64,000 nucleotides of DNA from Halomonas lysinitropha (GTDB lineage Bacteria; Pseudomonadota; Gammaproteobacteria; Pseudomonadales; Halomonadaceae), in assembly GCF_902500215.1 (NCBI RefSeq), contig NZ_CABVOU010000039.1, positions 1 through 64,000 on the forward strand, given 5' to 3'. Position 1 is the first letter of the stretch. The number at the start of each line of letters is the position of its first letter. Positions 39,241 to 49,074 of this stretch are shown here, piece by piece. The notes under the pieces were generated by a model that searched no databases, was not told the DNA's origin, and was given only the letters and a program-made list of their open reading frames with translations. A program made the translations under genes and the position numbers.

Positions 39241-40046
39241 TGCGTTCCCTGCTCGCGGTGCTGGGCGGTGGCACCATGGCGCTGGGACTCTTCTGGCTGC
39301 TGGCGTTGCTGGTCGCGCCGCCGCAACAGACGATCGAGCGGCCGGACGTCTCTGTGCCGCTGAAGCTGGCCTCGATGGAGGAGGTCGCTGAACCGGCCGC
39401 GACGGATGCCCCGACTGCCAAGGAGGACACGCCGCCCGCCACGGTCGCTGCAAGAGATACCTTGCCCGAACCTCTCGAGGCCATTCCCTTGCCCGAGCAA
39501 GAGCCACGGCCCGAGCCGGATCGGGAAGCCGAGCGCGACACTCGACCGGAGCCCGACCCCGAGCCGGAACCTGAACCAAGCCCGGCACCCGAACCAAGTC
39601 CGACATCTGAGCCGACCCCGGAGCCGGTTCCAGACCCGGTCTCCCAGTCCGAGTCGGCACCCTCGGCGTCTTCCGAAGGGGAGGCCGTTGCCGAGGCAAA
39701 GGACAAGCCCAGCGATGCGTCGGCGCAGGATGCCGCCGTCGAGCCGACCGGCCAGAAGAGTGAAGCCCGTGACGTGCCCGTGGAAGTGGGCGAGGCCGTC
39801 CCGGTCAGCCGAGTGCCACCGAGCTATCCGCGGCGCGCCCTGCGACGAGGCCTGGAGGGCCATGTGGAACTGGAGTTCCTGATCCAGCCGGATGGTCGCG
39901 TCGACCCCTCGAGCATTCGGGTGCTGGAGGCCCGGCCGCGCCGGGTTTTCGAAAAGGCCGCCACCGCGGCGGTGGCCGAATGGCGCTTCGAGGCGGATGG
40001 CCGACTGCGCCGGGCGCGACAGCGTCTGGAGTTCCAGCTGAGGTGA
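39237..40046 (+). CDS. tonB: TonB family energy transducer
   Basis: A 269-residue TonB. An N-terminal transmembrane helix (about 8-28), a long Pro/Glu-rich periplasmic spacer with PEPDPEPEPEPSPAPEPSP, and the C-terminal TonB domain with YPRRALRRGLEGHVELEFLI and the KAATAAVAEWRF segment. It delivers energy to outer-membrane receptors for siderophores, heme or other substrates, none of which is encoded nearby. Last gene of the five-gene operon; it converges on the alcohol dehydrogenase gene with only 15 bp between. Confidence 0.92.
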   Translation: MMRSLLAVLGGGTMALGLFWLLALLVAPPQQTIERPDVSVPLKLASMEEVAEPAATDAPTAKEDTPPATVAARDTLPEPLEAIPLPEQEPRPEPDREAERDTRPEPDPEPEPEPSPAPEPSPTSEPTPEPVPDPVSQSESAPSASSEGEAVAEAKDKPSDASAQDAAVEPTGQKSEARDVPVEVGEAVPVSRVPPSYPRRALRRGLEGHVELEFLIQPDGRVDPSSIRVLEARPRRVFEKAATAAVAEWRFEADGRLRRARQRLEFQLR

Positions 40047-40061
40047 TGCTGTGATGCGCTG

Positions 40062-41276
40062 TCAGAGACGGCTGGCAAGCAGGGCGGTCAGCGCCTCGTC
40101 GCCGAGCACCAGCGGGTTGGTCTTCATGCTGCCACCCCGCGAGCCGTCCACCACGCGAGCCAGGTCGTCGCCGGTCATGCCGAATTCGCCCAGTCGCGGC
40201 ATCGCCAGTCGGCGGTTCCATTCCCTTAGCGTCACCACCAGGGCGTCGCAGGCATCGCCCTCGCTCAGGTCGGGTGCCTCGCCTATAAGGCGGCCGACGC
40301 GGGCATATTTGGCCAGGGCGTCCGAGGCTTCCTCGCCTTCGCGCAGCGCCGCGATGTTCACGGCGGTGGCCTCGGCCAGCAGGGTGCCGCACACCACGCC
40401 GTGGGGGATCGGGAAGAGGGCGCCCAGCGGCGATGCCAGTCCGTGTACCGATCCCAGGCCTGCCTGCGCCAGAGTGATGCCGGACATCAGCGAGGCATAG
40501 GCGAGTCCCGGATAGCCCTCGACGGGCGCGCGCGGCCCACCCTCCAGCGCCTTCCAGAAGCTCCGGTAGAAGGCCTCCATGCCGGACCAGGCCAAAGCAT
40601 CGGTGGGCGGGCTGGCGTTGAGGGAGACATAGGATTCCAGCAGCTGGGTGAAGGCATCCATGCCGTTGGCCGACAACTGGTCCGACGGACAGCCGGCCAG
40701 CAAGTCCGGGTCGACCAGGGCGACCCGGGCCACCAGTTGGTCATCCCGGAACGACTTCTTGAAGCCGTTCGGTCCCTGTTCGCTGAGAACCGCGTTACGG
40801 GTGGCTTCGCTGCCCGTACCCGCGGTGGTGGGGACAGCCAGCAGTGGCACGCTGGGGCCAGGGTAGGGTTGGCCCTGGCCAACCCCCTCGAGATGATCCA
40901 TGACCGACGTGCCGCTGCGCAGCAGGCCGGCCACGGCCTTGCCGGCATCCAGGGCGCTGCCGCCGCCGATGGCCACCACGGCCTCGACCCCCGCCCCGCG
41001 CTGCGAGGCCACGATCTCATCGACGAGGCGAGGCGAGGGCTCGCCCGCTACGCTGACATGCACCCAGCTCACCCCCTGCTCGGCCAGCGCCGACTGCAGG
41101 GCCGGCCAGTGAGGGGAGTCGACGAAGGAGCGGCGGCCGGTGACCAGCAGGATGCGACGGCCGTATCGAGCGATCAGCGCCGGCAGGTGTTGCATTCCCT
41201 GTCGACCGAAGTGGATGTCCGGAAGCGGCGACAGGCGGAAGGCGCCGAGCCGATCGAGGTAGGGCGTTGCCTTCAT
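40062..41276 (-). CDS. iron-containing alcohol dehydrogenase
   Basis: A 404-residue group III alcohol dehydrogenase. The NAD-binding GGGSALDAGKAVAGLL and the metal-binding His pair in SVHGLASPLGALFPIPHGVVCG are visible; PTTAGTGSEAT is also family-typical. Substrate cannot be deduced (the family includes butanol, lactaldehyde, methanol and phosphonoacetaldehyde-related enzymes). Start ATG at 41276 with AGGGA upstream. It appears monocistronic. Confidence 0.88.
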   Translation of the reverse strand: MKATPYLDRLGAFRLSPLPDIHFGRQGMQHLPALIARYGRRILLVTGRRSFVDSPHWPALQSALAEQGVSWVHVSVAGEPSPRLVDEIVASQRGAGVEAVVAIGGGSALDAGKAVAGLLRSGTSVMDHLEGVGQGQPYPGPSVPLLAVPTTAGTGSEATRNAVLSEQGPNGFKKSFRDDQLVARVALVDPDLLAGCPSDQLSANGMDAFTQLLESYVSLNASPPTDALAWSGMEAFYRSFWKALEGGPRAPVEGYPGLAYASLMSGITLAQAGLGSVHGLASPLGALFPIPHGVVCGTLLAEATAVNIAALREGEEASDALAKYARVGRLIGEAPDLSEGDACDALVVTLREWNRRLAMPRLGEFGMTGDDLARVVDGSRGGSMKTNPLVLGDEALTALLASRL

Positions 41277-41374
41277 GTTGATGATCCCTGGGTTGGCGAG
41301 CAGGCCACCCACTATAGGGGCTCGCCCGGGCCGGGCCGATCGTCACCCTGTCGTCGTTCTTGAGCAGTTTCGGT

Positions 41375-42202
41375 TCAGAGGTCGAGTTCGGTCCACACTG
41401 GCGCGTGGTCGGACGGCTTTTCCATGCCACGCAGGTCGTAGTCGATGCCGGCGTCCGCTACCCTCTCGGCCAGTGGGGCGGTGACCAGGATGTGGTCGAT
41501 GCGCAGGCCGCGTCGCGGGTCGCGCTCGAAGCCACGGGAGCGATAATCGAACCAGCTGAAGCGGTCAACCGTACTCGGGTAGCGTACCCGGTAGCTGTCG
41601 GTGAGGCCCCAGCCCTTGATGCCGGCGAGCCATTCGCGCTCCACCGGCTGGAAGCTGGTCTTGCCCTCGCGCAGCCAACGCTTGCGGTTGGCCTCGCCGA
41701 TGCCGATGTCGCTGTCCTCGGGCGAGATGTTGAAGTCGCCCATCACCGCCAGGCGCTCATCGGGGCGATGCTGCGTCTCCAGCAGGTGCTGGAGCTGGGC
41801 ATAGAAGGCGCGCTTGTGAGGAAACTTCACCGGGTGCTCGACGTTCTCGCCCTGGGGGAAGTAGCCGTTCCATATCGTGATGGGATCGCCACCGTTCGGG
41901 CGAAGGCGCACGCCTATCATGCGCCGTTGGGTCTCCTCGCCATCATCGGGAAAGCCGTGATAAGTCGCTTCCGGATCGCCACACTGGTCCGTGTCGATCA
42001 TGAGCGCCACGCCGTAGTGGCCCTTCTGGCCATGGTAGAAGACGCGATACCCCAGGGCCTCTACCGCCGCGACGGGAAACTCGCTGTCCTGGACCTTGGT
42101 TTCCTGCAGGCCGATCACCGCCGGGCGATGGGTCTCGACCAGGGTGCTGAGCTGATGAAGGCGCGCGCGGATACCGTTGATGTTGAAGGAGACCAGGCGC
42201 AT
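41375..42202 (-). CDS. xthA: exodeoxyribonuclease III
   Basis: A 275-residue AP endonuclease/3'-phosphatase of the ExoIII family. Active-site motifs: [17 protein letters not shown] (metal Glu), [15 protein letters not shown] (Asp-x-Asn), LRIDHILVT and SDHAPVW (Asp-His). Length is near the E. coli enzyme (268). The ATG at 42202 gives the family N-terminus [11 protein letters not shown]. It lies two bases after the stop of the small basic gene, so they form an operon. Confidence 0.95.
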   Translation of the reverse strand: MRLVSFNINGIRARLHQLSTLVETHRPAVIGLQETKVQDSEFPVAAVEALGYRVFYHGQKGHYGVALMIDTDQCGDPEATYHGFPDDGEETQRRMIGVRLRPNGGDPITIWNGYFPQGENVEHPVKFPHKRAFYAQLQHLLETQHRPDERLAVMGDFNISPEDSDIGIGEANRKRWLREGKTSFQPVEREWLAGIKGWGLTDSYRVRYPSTVDRFSWFDYRSRGFERDPRRGLRIDHILVTAPLAERVADAGIDYDLRGMEKPSDHAPVWTELDL

Positions 42203-42204
42203 CG

Positions 42205-42456
42205 TCAGTCGTCCTGCCGTTGCGGGGTATCGTGATCCGCTGTCTCGGAATGAATGGCGATCGGCTGCCCCGACTCCTGGCGGGCCTGTTTGCGGGCCGC
42301 CTGCAGTTTGCGCTGCTGGCGTTTCTTCTGGGAGAAGCGGGTCGTCGAGGTCACCTGATCGGGATTCTCGTGACGCCACTTCTTGAAATCCTTGCGCTTG
42401 CCGGTGCGGATCTGCACCTTGTCGGCCAGCGAACGAGTCTTCTTTTGGCGTGTCAT
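42205..42456 (-). CDS. small highly basic protein of unknown function
   Basis: An 83-residue protein, unusually rich in Lys, Arg and Gln: [20 protein letters not shown] at the start, then [12 protein letters not shown] and [20 protein letters not shown]. No Cys, no signal peptide, no transmembrane segment; probably helical and nucleic-acid binding (inference). GGAG lies eight bases before the ATG, giving good support that it is translated. I do not recognise a named family. It is co-transcribed with xthA and divergent from rhlB. Confidence 0.65.
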   Translation of the reverse strand: MTRQKKTRSLADKVQIRTGKRKDFKKWRHENPDQVTSTTRFSQKKRQQRKLQAARKQARQESGQPIAIHSETADHDTPQRQDD

Positions 42457-42625
42457 GATGCCACTCCTTGCATGAATGAGGACCATTCTACCAGTCGCGG
42501 CGGGCCTGCCGACAGCGACTGGCCGTTGGCAGGCGTCAGGGGCGCGCCCTCGTCGCCCGAGACTGGTACAATGCCGATTTGCGCCATGTATCCCATCCAC
42601 CGATACGGACAAGACAGCACAGCCT

Positions 42626-43900
<1,275 letters not shown>

Positions 43901-43906
43901 CGGCCC

Positions 43907-46048
43907 ATGCTTGACGAGGCGCTGAAGGCCGAGATCCAGGACGCCTATCGTCGGGTGCTCGAGAGCCTAGAACTCACGCCGCGCTATGGCCAGCGACTGA
44001 TGATCGCCGAGATCGCCCGCACCCTGGCGGGCATCGAGACGGATGACGAGGGTCGGCGCACCAGTGACGAGCACGTCTGTGTACTCGAAGCTGGCACGGG
44101 CACCGGCAAGACCCTGGCCTATCTACTGGCCGCGCTGCCGGTGGCCAAGGCCCGCGGCAAGCGGCTGGTCATCGCCACTGCCACCGTAGCCCTGCAAGAG
44201 CAAGTGCTGCATCAGGATCTACCCTCGCTCAAGGCCCATAGCGGGCTAGAGTTCGACTATGCCCTGGCCAAGGGGCGTGGGCGCTATGTCTGCGTGGCGC
44301 GTCTCGACCAGGCGCTGGACGGCGGGGAGGAGAACGCCACCCTGTCGCTGTTCGAGCAGTCCCTGGCCAGCGGCGGCGATGACTTCCAGGCCCTGGTCAA
44401 GGAACTGGGTGAGGCTTACGGCAACGGCCGCTGGGAGGGCGACCGCGACAGCTGGCCCGAGGCCATCGAGGATAGCCACTGGCGCCGCCTCACCGTGGAC
44501 CACCGCCAGTGCACCAACCGCCGCTGCGGCCACTTCGGGGCCTGTGCCTTCTTTCGTGCTCGCCGCCATCTCGACAGCGCCGATGTCATCGTTGCCAACC
44601 ATGACCTGGTACTGGCCGACCTGGCCCTCGGGGGTGGTGTGGTGCTGCCGGCGCCTGGCGACTGTATCCACGTCTTCGACGAGGGGCATCACCTGCCCGA
44701 CAAGGCCCTTCAGCACTTCACGTATCGCTTTGCCGTGGGCGGTGCGCTGCGCTGGCTGAAGACCCTGAAGAGTTCGCTCAACGAGCTCAACCAGGCGCTC
44801 GCCGTCCAGCCGACCCTGGCGCGGCTGCTGGCAGGGCTTCCGGAGGCGATCAACGCCCTGGAGCCCCGACTCGGTGAGGCTTTTGCCCTCGGACACCAGC
44901 TGGCGGGCCGCCCCCAGGGGCTGGCCGACGGCGAGGAGAGCCGGCATCACCGCCTCGAGATGGGGCGGGCCCCCGAGGCACTGCGCGAGCAGGCCGGCGG
45001 GCTGCTAGTGGTCTTCGCGGAACTCTCCCGCACCCTGGAGAGCATGGCCGACATCCTGCGCGAGAGCCTCGACCCGGACAAGCACACCGGCCTGCCGCGG
45101 GAGCAGGCCGACGCCTGGCTACCGCTGGTGGCGCTGCTTCACGGGCGTGCCCTTGAGGCTCATGCGCTGTGGCTGGCTTTCGCCGAGACGGACCCCGAAG
45201 GCGAGCCGCCCCGTGCGCGCTGGCTGACCCTGGAACGCTTCCATGGCGAGCCCGAGTTGACCTTCTCGGCGAGCCCTGTCTCGGCGGCCCACACCCTGGC
45301 GAAGAGCCTCTGGGGCACTACCTTCGGCGCGGTGGTAACCTCAGCGACGCTGACGGCTCTGGGACGTTTCGAGCGGCTGCAGGAGCGGGCGGGGCTGGCC
45401 AACCGCTATCGCTATCAGCGCCTCCCGAGCCCCTTCGATTATTCTCAGGCGGTGCTCAGCGTGCCCCGGGAGGCGGTTGATCCCGCCGACCGTGAGGGGC
45501 ATGAGCGGGCCATCGTCGACTTCGTGGAAGCGCTCGGTGACCAGGAGGCGGTGCTGATGCTGTTCTCGTCGCGGGCCCAGCTGCGCGGCGTCGAGAAGTC
45601 GCTTTCCAGGGCCCGGCGTGAGCGAGTGCTGGCCCAGGATCGTCTGCCCAAGCGCGAGTTGATCAGCCGCCATCGGGCGCGAGTGGACGCGGGGGAGGGC
45701 AGCATCATCTTCGGTCTGGCCAGTTTCGCCGAAGGGATCGACCTGCCCGGCGACTACCTCACCCATGTGGTGATCACCCGGCTGCCCTTTTCGGTGCCGG
45801 ACGATCCGGTGGGGGCGACGCTGGCCGAATGGATCGAGAGCCAGGGGGGGAATCCTTTCATGCGCATCAGTGTGCCCGATGCCTCGATCAAGCTGGTGCA
45901 GGCCTGTGGCCGGCTGATCCGCAAGGAAGCCGATCACGGTCGCATCACCCTGCTGGATCGCCGGGTGCTGACCCGACGCTATGGCCGGGCCCTGCTCGAC
46001 GCCTTGCCGCCTTTCGTGCGCGAGATCGACGGGGTGCGCGACCTCTGA
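43907..46048 (+). CDS. dinG: DinG-family ATP-dependent DNA helicase
   Basis: A 713-residue XPD-like superfamily 2 helicase. Walker A is EAGTGTGKTLAYLLA; the Fe-S cluster Cys are in GRYVCVARL and CTNRRCGHFGACAFF; Walker B is VFDEGHHLPD (DEGH instead of DEAH); helicase motifs SATLT, FGLASFAEGIDLPGD and QACGRLIRKEADHG follow. Its length equals that of E. coli DinG, and the four-Cys cluster supports that over YoaA, though the two are hard to separate by eye. DinG unwinds R-loops and forks. Confidence 0.88.
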   Translation: MLDEALKAEIQDAYRRVLESLELTPRYGQRLMIAEIARTLAGIETDDEGRRTSDEHVCVLEAGTGTGKTLAYLLAALPVAKARGKRLVIATATVALQEQVLHQDLPSLKAHSGLEFDYALAKGRGRYVCVARLDQALDGGEENATLSLFEQSLASGGDDFQALVKELGEAYGNGRWEGDRDSWPEAIEDSHWRRLTVDHRQCTNRRCGHFGACAFFRARRHLDSADVIVANHDLVLADLALGGGVVLPAPGDCIHVFDEGHHLPDKALQHFTYRFAVGGALRWLKTLKSSLNELNQALAVQPTLARLLAGLPEAINALEPRLGEAFALGHQLAGRPQGLADGEESRHHRLEMGRAPEALREQAGGLLVVFAELSRTLESMADILRESLDPDKHTGLPREQADAWLPLVALLHGRALEAHALWLAFAETDPEGEPPRARWLTLERFHGEPELTFSASPVSAAHTLAKSLWGTTFGAVVTSATLTALGRFERLQERAGLANRYRYQRLPSPFDYSQAVLSVPREAVDPADREGHERAIVDFVEALGDQEAVLMLFSSRAQLRGVEKSLSRARRERVLAQDRLPKRELISRHRARVDAGEGSIIFGLASFAEGIDLPGDYLTHVVITRLPFSVPDDPVGATLAEWIESQGGNPFMRISVPDASIKLVQACGRLIRKEADHGRITLLDRRVLTRRYGRALLDALPPFVREIDGVRDL

Positions 46049-46117
46049 GGCGCAGAGGCGAGGCATGAAGGCGGAAGGGCAAGGCGCCGAGCCGGCTGGC
46101 GGTGTCTTCCGCCACAA

Positions 46118-46143
46118 ACGGGCCCGCCGTATGGCGGGCCCGT
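46118..46143. terminator. hairpin between convergent dinG and aroG
   Basis: ACGGGCCCGCC (46118-46128) and its exact complement (46133-46143) around GTAT. Very stable 11-bp stem, no T-tract. It lies 70 bp after the dinG stop and 24 bp after the aroG stop, so it could end both transcripts. Confidence 0.6.
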
Positions 46144-46166
46144 GGCATTGCGGTTGCAGAGAGCGG

Positions 46167-47246
46167 TCAGGCGGCTTGACGTCGCTCAGCCAGCACCGGC
46201 GCGAGCTTCTCGTTCATGCGCTTGAAGGATTCGACGGTGGTATCCCAGTCGATGCAGGCGTCGGTGATGGACACACCATAGGCGAGTTCGCCCGGATCAT
46301 CGGTCATCTTCTGGTTGCCCCAGCCGATATTGGATTCGACCATCAGGCCGATGATCGAACGGTTGCCTTCCAGTATCTGGTTGGTGACGTTCTCCAGCAC
46401 CAGCGGTTGCAGGGCCGCATCCTTGTTGGAGTTGGCATGGGAGCAATCGATCATGATGTTGGGCTTGATCCCGGCCTTCTTCAGCTCCTGCTCGGCCAAT
46501 GCCACGCTGACGCTGTCATAGTTGGGCTTGCCGTTGCCGCCGCGCAGCACCACATGGCCGTAATCGTTACCGCGCGTGCGGATGATCGCCACCTGGCCGC
46601 CCTGGTCGATGCCCAGGAAGTTGTGGGGGTGCGAGACCGACTGCAGGGCATTGACTGCGACATCCAGGCTGCCATCGGTGCCGTTCTTGAAGCCCACCGG
46701 GCAGGAGAGCCCCGAGGACATCTCGCGGTGGGTCTGGGATTCGGTGGTTCGCGCGCCGATGGCCGACCAGCTGATGCAGTCCTGCAGGTACTGCGGCGAG
46801 ATCGGGTCCAGCGCTTCGGTGGCCAGTGGCAGGCCCAGCTCGGAAAGCTCGACGAGCAGCTGGCGAGCGATGTGCAGGCCTTCCTCGATCTCGAAGGAGC
46901 CGTTGAGGTGAGGGTCGTTGATCAGCCCCTTCCAGCCCACCGTGGTGCGGGGCTTCTCGAAGTAGACACGCATCACGATATAGAGGCTGTCCTTGACCTC
47001 GTCGGCCAATCGGCGCAGGCGGCGGGCGTAGTCCAGGGCGGCATCCACGTCGTGGATGGAGCAGGGTCCTACTACCATCAACAGGCGGGGATCGCGGCCG
47101 TCGAGGATGGCCTGAATCGTCTCACGCCCCTCGATCACCGTGTGCTCCGCGGCTTCGGTGAGGGGAATCTCCTGTTTCAGGGCCTCGGGCGTGATCAGGA
47201 CGTCCTGGGAGAGAACGTTGAGGTTGTTGACCTGCTGTTCTGACAT
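46167..47246 (-). CDS. aroG: 3-deoxy-7-phosphoheptulonate synthase (class I DAHP synthase)
   Basis: A 359-residue enzyme catalysing the first step of aromatic amino acid synthesis from PEP and erythrose 4-phosphate. VVGPCSIHD, the RVYFEKPRTTVGWKGL block and RGGNGKPNYD are family signatures, and IDCSHANS holds a metal ligand. Class I AroAI-beta type as in E. coli AroF/G/H. Which amino acid inhibits it cannot be told from the residues I can check, so the symbol is generic. ATG at 47246 with AGGAA upstream. Confidence 0.92.
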   Translation of the reverse strand: MSEQQVNNLNVLSQDVLITPEALKQEIPLTEAAEHTVIEGRETIQAILDGRDPRLLMVVGPCSIHDVDAALDYARRLRRLADEVKDSLYIVMRVYFEKPRTTVGWKGLINDPHLNGSFEIEEGLHIARQLLVELSELGLPLATEALDPISPQYLQDCISWSAIGARTTESQTHREMSSGLSCPVGFKNGTDGSLDVAVNALQSVSHPHNFLGIDQGGQVAIIRTRGNDYGHVVLRGGNGKPNYDSVSVALAEQELKKAGIKPNIMIDCSHANSNKDAALQPLVLENVTNQILEGNRSIIGLMVESNIGWGNQKMTDDPGELAYGVSITDACIDWDTTVESFKRMNEKLAPVLAERRQAA

Positions 47247-47559
47247 TGTGCTTCCTGTCCTGTGTGGTGGCTGCGCTGGTGGCGTTGTCCAGTGACGTCT
47301 ACTATCGCGCGCGGGAGCGCCAAATTCAATCGCCGCGGGAACCTGCCGGACCGCGGCCGGTCTCATCGCCGGCACGAAGGCAAGGCAAGCGGCTTGATGG
47401 ATGCTCGATAAACAGGAACACTTGTACCTTTCTCGTGATCACGACCCTGACCATTCAGCGGCTCAAAGGCCCCAGGTTGACACTATGCTAGCAACGCCAG
47501 ACCTTTCGCGACCCGCCGTCTGGTCGCGGCCCGCGCCTCTCTGTCCGAGGAGGGCCTGA
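47247..47559. promoter_or_regulatory. divergent intergenic region aroG/rpoE
   Basis: 313 bp without a gene. A TTGACA (47477-47482) and a TATGCT nearby do not form a properly spaced pair. GAACAC (47416-47421) with TCACGA (47439-47444) 17 bp downstream loosely resembles an AlgU/sigma-E promoter, which would allow rpoE autoregulation. Nothing else recognised. Confidence 0.3.
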
Positions 47560-48165
47560 ATGGACACTCGGGAAACCGACCAGCAGCTTGTCGAGCGAGC
47601 CCAGCAAGGGGACACGCGTGCCTTCGACTTGCTGGTGAAGAAGTACCAGCACAAGATCATCGGCCTGATCGGCCGCTATGTGCACGACCACGCCGAGGTG
47701 CAGGACGTGGCGCAGGAGGCGTTCATCAAGGCCTACCGAGCACTGGGCAAGTTCCGCGCCGAGAGCGCCTTTTATACCTGGATGTACCGCATCGCCATCA
47801 ATACCGCGAAGAATTACCTGGTGTCGAAGGGGCGTCGTCCCCCGGGCAGTGATCTGGACATCGTCGATGCCGAGATCCTGGACCACAGCGGACGCCTGGC
47901 CGATACCGAGACACCCGAGGCCGCCATGGCCCGCGACCAGCTCCAGGCGGCCATCTTCGAGGCGATCGAGGACCTGCCCGACGACTTGAGAACCGCGATC
48001 ACGCTGCGTGAGCTCGACGGCCTCTCCTACGAGGACATCGCCGCTATCATGCAGTGTCCGGTGGGTACCGTCCGGTCGCGGATCTTTCGGGCCCGGGAGG
48101 CGGTGGACCAGCACATTCGTCCCCTCGTCACCACTTCACGCAACCAGGAGTCGGTGGTTGAATGA
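47560..48165 (+). CDS. rpoE: RNA polymerase sigma factor RpoE/AlgU
   Basis: A 201-residue ECF sigma factor for envelope stress. Region 2 includes LVERAQQGDTRAFDLLV, YQHKIIGLIGRYV and DVAQEAFIKAYRAL; region 4 includes LDGLSYEDIAAIMQCPVGTV and RSRIFRARE. Closely similar to AlgU/RpoE throughout. GAGGAGGG precedes the ATG. It heads the conserved rpoE-rseA-rseB-mucD locus, released by proteolysis of the RseA anti-sigma factor. Confidence 0.97.
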   Translation: MDTRETDQQLVERAQQGDTRAFDLLVKKYQHKIIGLIGRYVHDHAEVQDVAQEAFIKAYRALGKFRAESAFYTWMYRIAINTAKNYLVSKGRRPPGSDLDIVDAEILDHSGRLADTETPEAAMARDQLQAAIFEAIEDLPDDLRTAITLRELDGLSYEDIAAIMQCPVGTVRSRIFRAREAVDQHIRPLVTTSRNQESVVE

Positions 48166-48207
48166 GGCGCCATTCGCGAAAATCTGCAAGCTTTTTGACG
48201 ATTTGCT

Positions 48208-48235
48208 GAACTGTCCGGCATCTGTGACGTCATAA
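48208..48235 (+). promoter_or_regulatory. possible sigma-E-type promoter between rpoE and rseA
   Basis: GAACTG (48208-48213), 16-bp spacer, TCATAA (48230-48235) resembles the sigma-E consensus GAACTT-N16-TCTAA. It lies in a 201-bp gap upstream of rseA and could supply extra anti-sigma factor on induction. Moderate match only. Confidence 0.3.
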
Positions 48236-48366
48236 GCGGTGACCGGCCCGCGATACGCGGGCACCAACATGCCGACATGGCCAGGGCGACACGCGCCGAT
48301 GTCGGAATCAACAGGCTGTCAATGGACCCGGATCGGGTCGCCTTGTCGAGTGTGAGGGTGTGAAGA

Positions 48367-49074
48367 ATGAGTCAGAACGCACGGGAATCGCTTTCTGCCC
48401 TGATGGACAACGAAGGGGATGAGCTGGAGCTGCGTCGAGTGCTTAAGTCACTTGACGACTCTCCCGATTCGGCCGAGACCTGGCGTCGCTACCATCTGAT
48501 GCGCAGCCTGATGCGACGCGAACCCAATGTCGATGTCGCCACCGACCTCTCCGCCGGCGTCATGGCGCGTCTGCAAGACGAGCCGCTGCCCGAGATGGAT
48601 GCCGCTGAATCGACCGGGCGTCCGATCTCACTGGCGCGGGGCGCCGGCATTGCCGCTGCGGTATCCCTGATGGTCATCAGCGGCGTGCAGTTCTATAACG
48701 GTAGCCTCGATTCGAACCAGGCACCCGCCGAGGTGGCCTCTCAGTCTCAGTCGGCGGGCGGTATACAGGCGAGCCCCGCCGCCCTGGGAGGCTCCGAGAT
48801 GACCGCTTCGGGGACCGGTAGCGGTTCTTCACTGCCGAGTCTGCCGCTTTTCCAGACACCCTCCCTTGAGTCCCGGGGCGCGATGACGGTGGGGGCGGGA
48901 TTCGATTCACCGCTGTTCCTTTCCCCGCGGCAGTCGGTACGGGATGATCAGCAGCAGGCGCAGCTGCTCCAGTCGTATCTGGACCGCCATGCCGAGGGTG
49001 CGGCGTATCGCAGTGGTGACACCTGGATGCCGCTGCTGCGCGCCTCCGGTAGCGAGTCCCTGGGGCAGCGCTGA
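48367..49074 (+). CDS. rseA: sigma-E factor negative regulatory protein RseA/MucA
   Basis: A 235-residue anti-sigma factor. The N-terminal ~70 residues (ESLSALMDNEGDELELRRVL, SAETWRRYHLMRSLMR) form the sigma-binding domain, a transmembrane helix (about 93-108, AGIAAAVSLMVISGV) follows, and the rest is periplasmic, ending with a segment that is probably bound by RseB. It fits MucA/RseA. The gap from rpoE is 201 bp; it overlaps rseB by one base. Confidence 0.92.
   Translation: MSQNARESLSALMDNEGDELELRRVLKSLDDSPDSAETWRRYHLMRSLMRREPNVDVATDLSAGVMARLQDEPLPEMDAAESTGRPISLARGAGIAAAVSLMVISGVQFYNGSLDSNQAPAEVASQSQSAGGIQASPAALGGSEMTASGTGSGSSLPSLPLFQTPSLESRGAMTVGAGFDSPLFLSPRQSVRDDQQQAQLLQSYLDRHAEGAAYRSGDTWMPLLRASGSESLGQR

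Noticed and set aside
47477-47505. TTGACA at 47477 as the rpoE sigma-70 promoter
   Set aside because: No -10-like sequence occurs 16-18 bp downstream.
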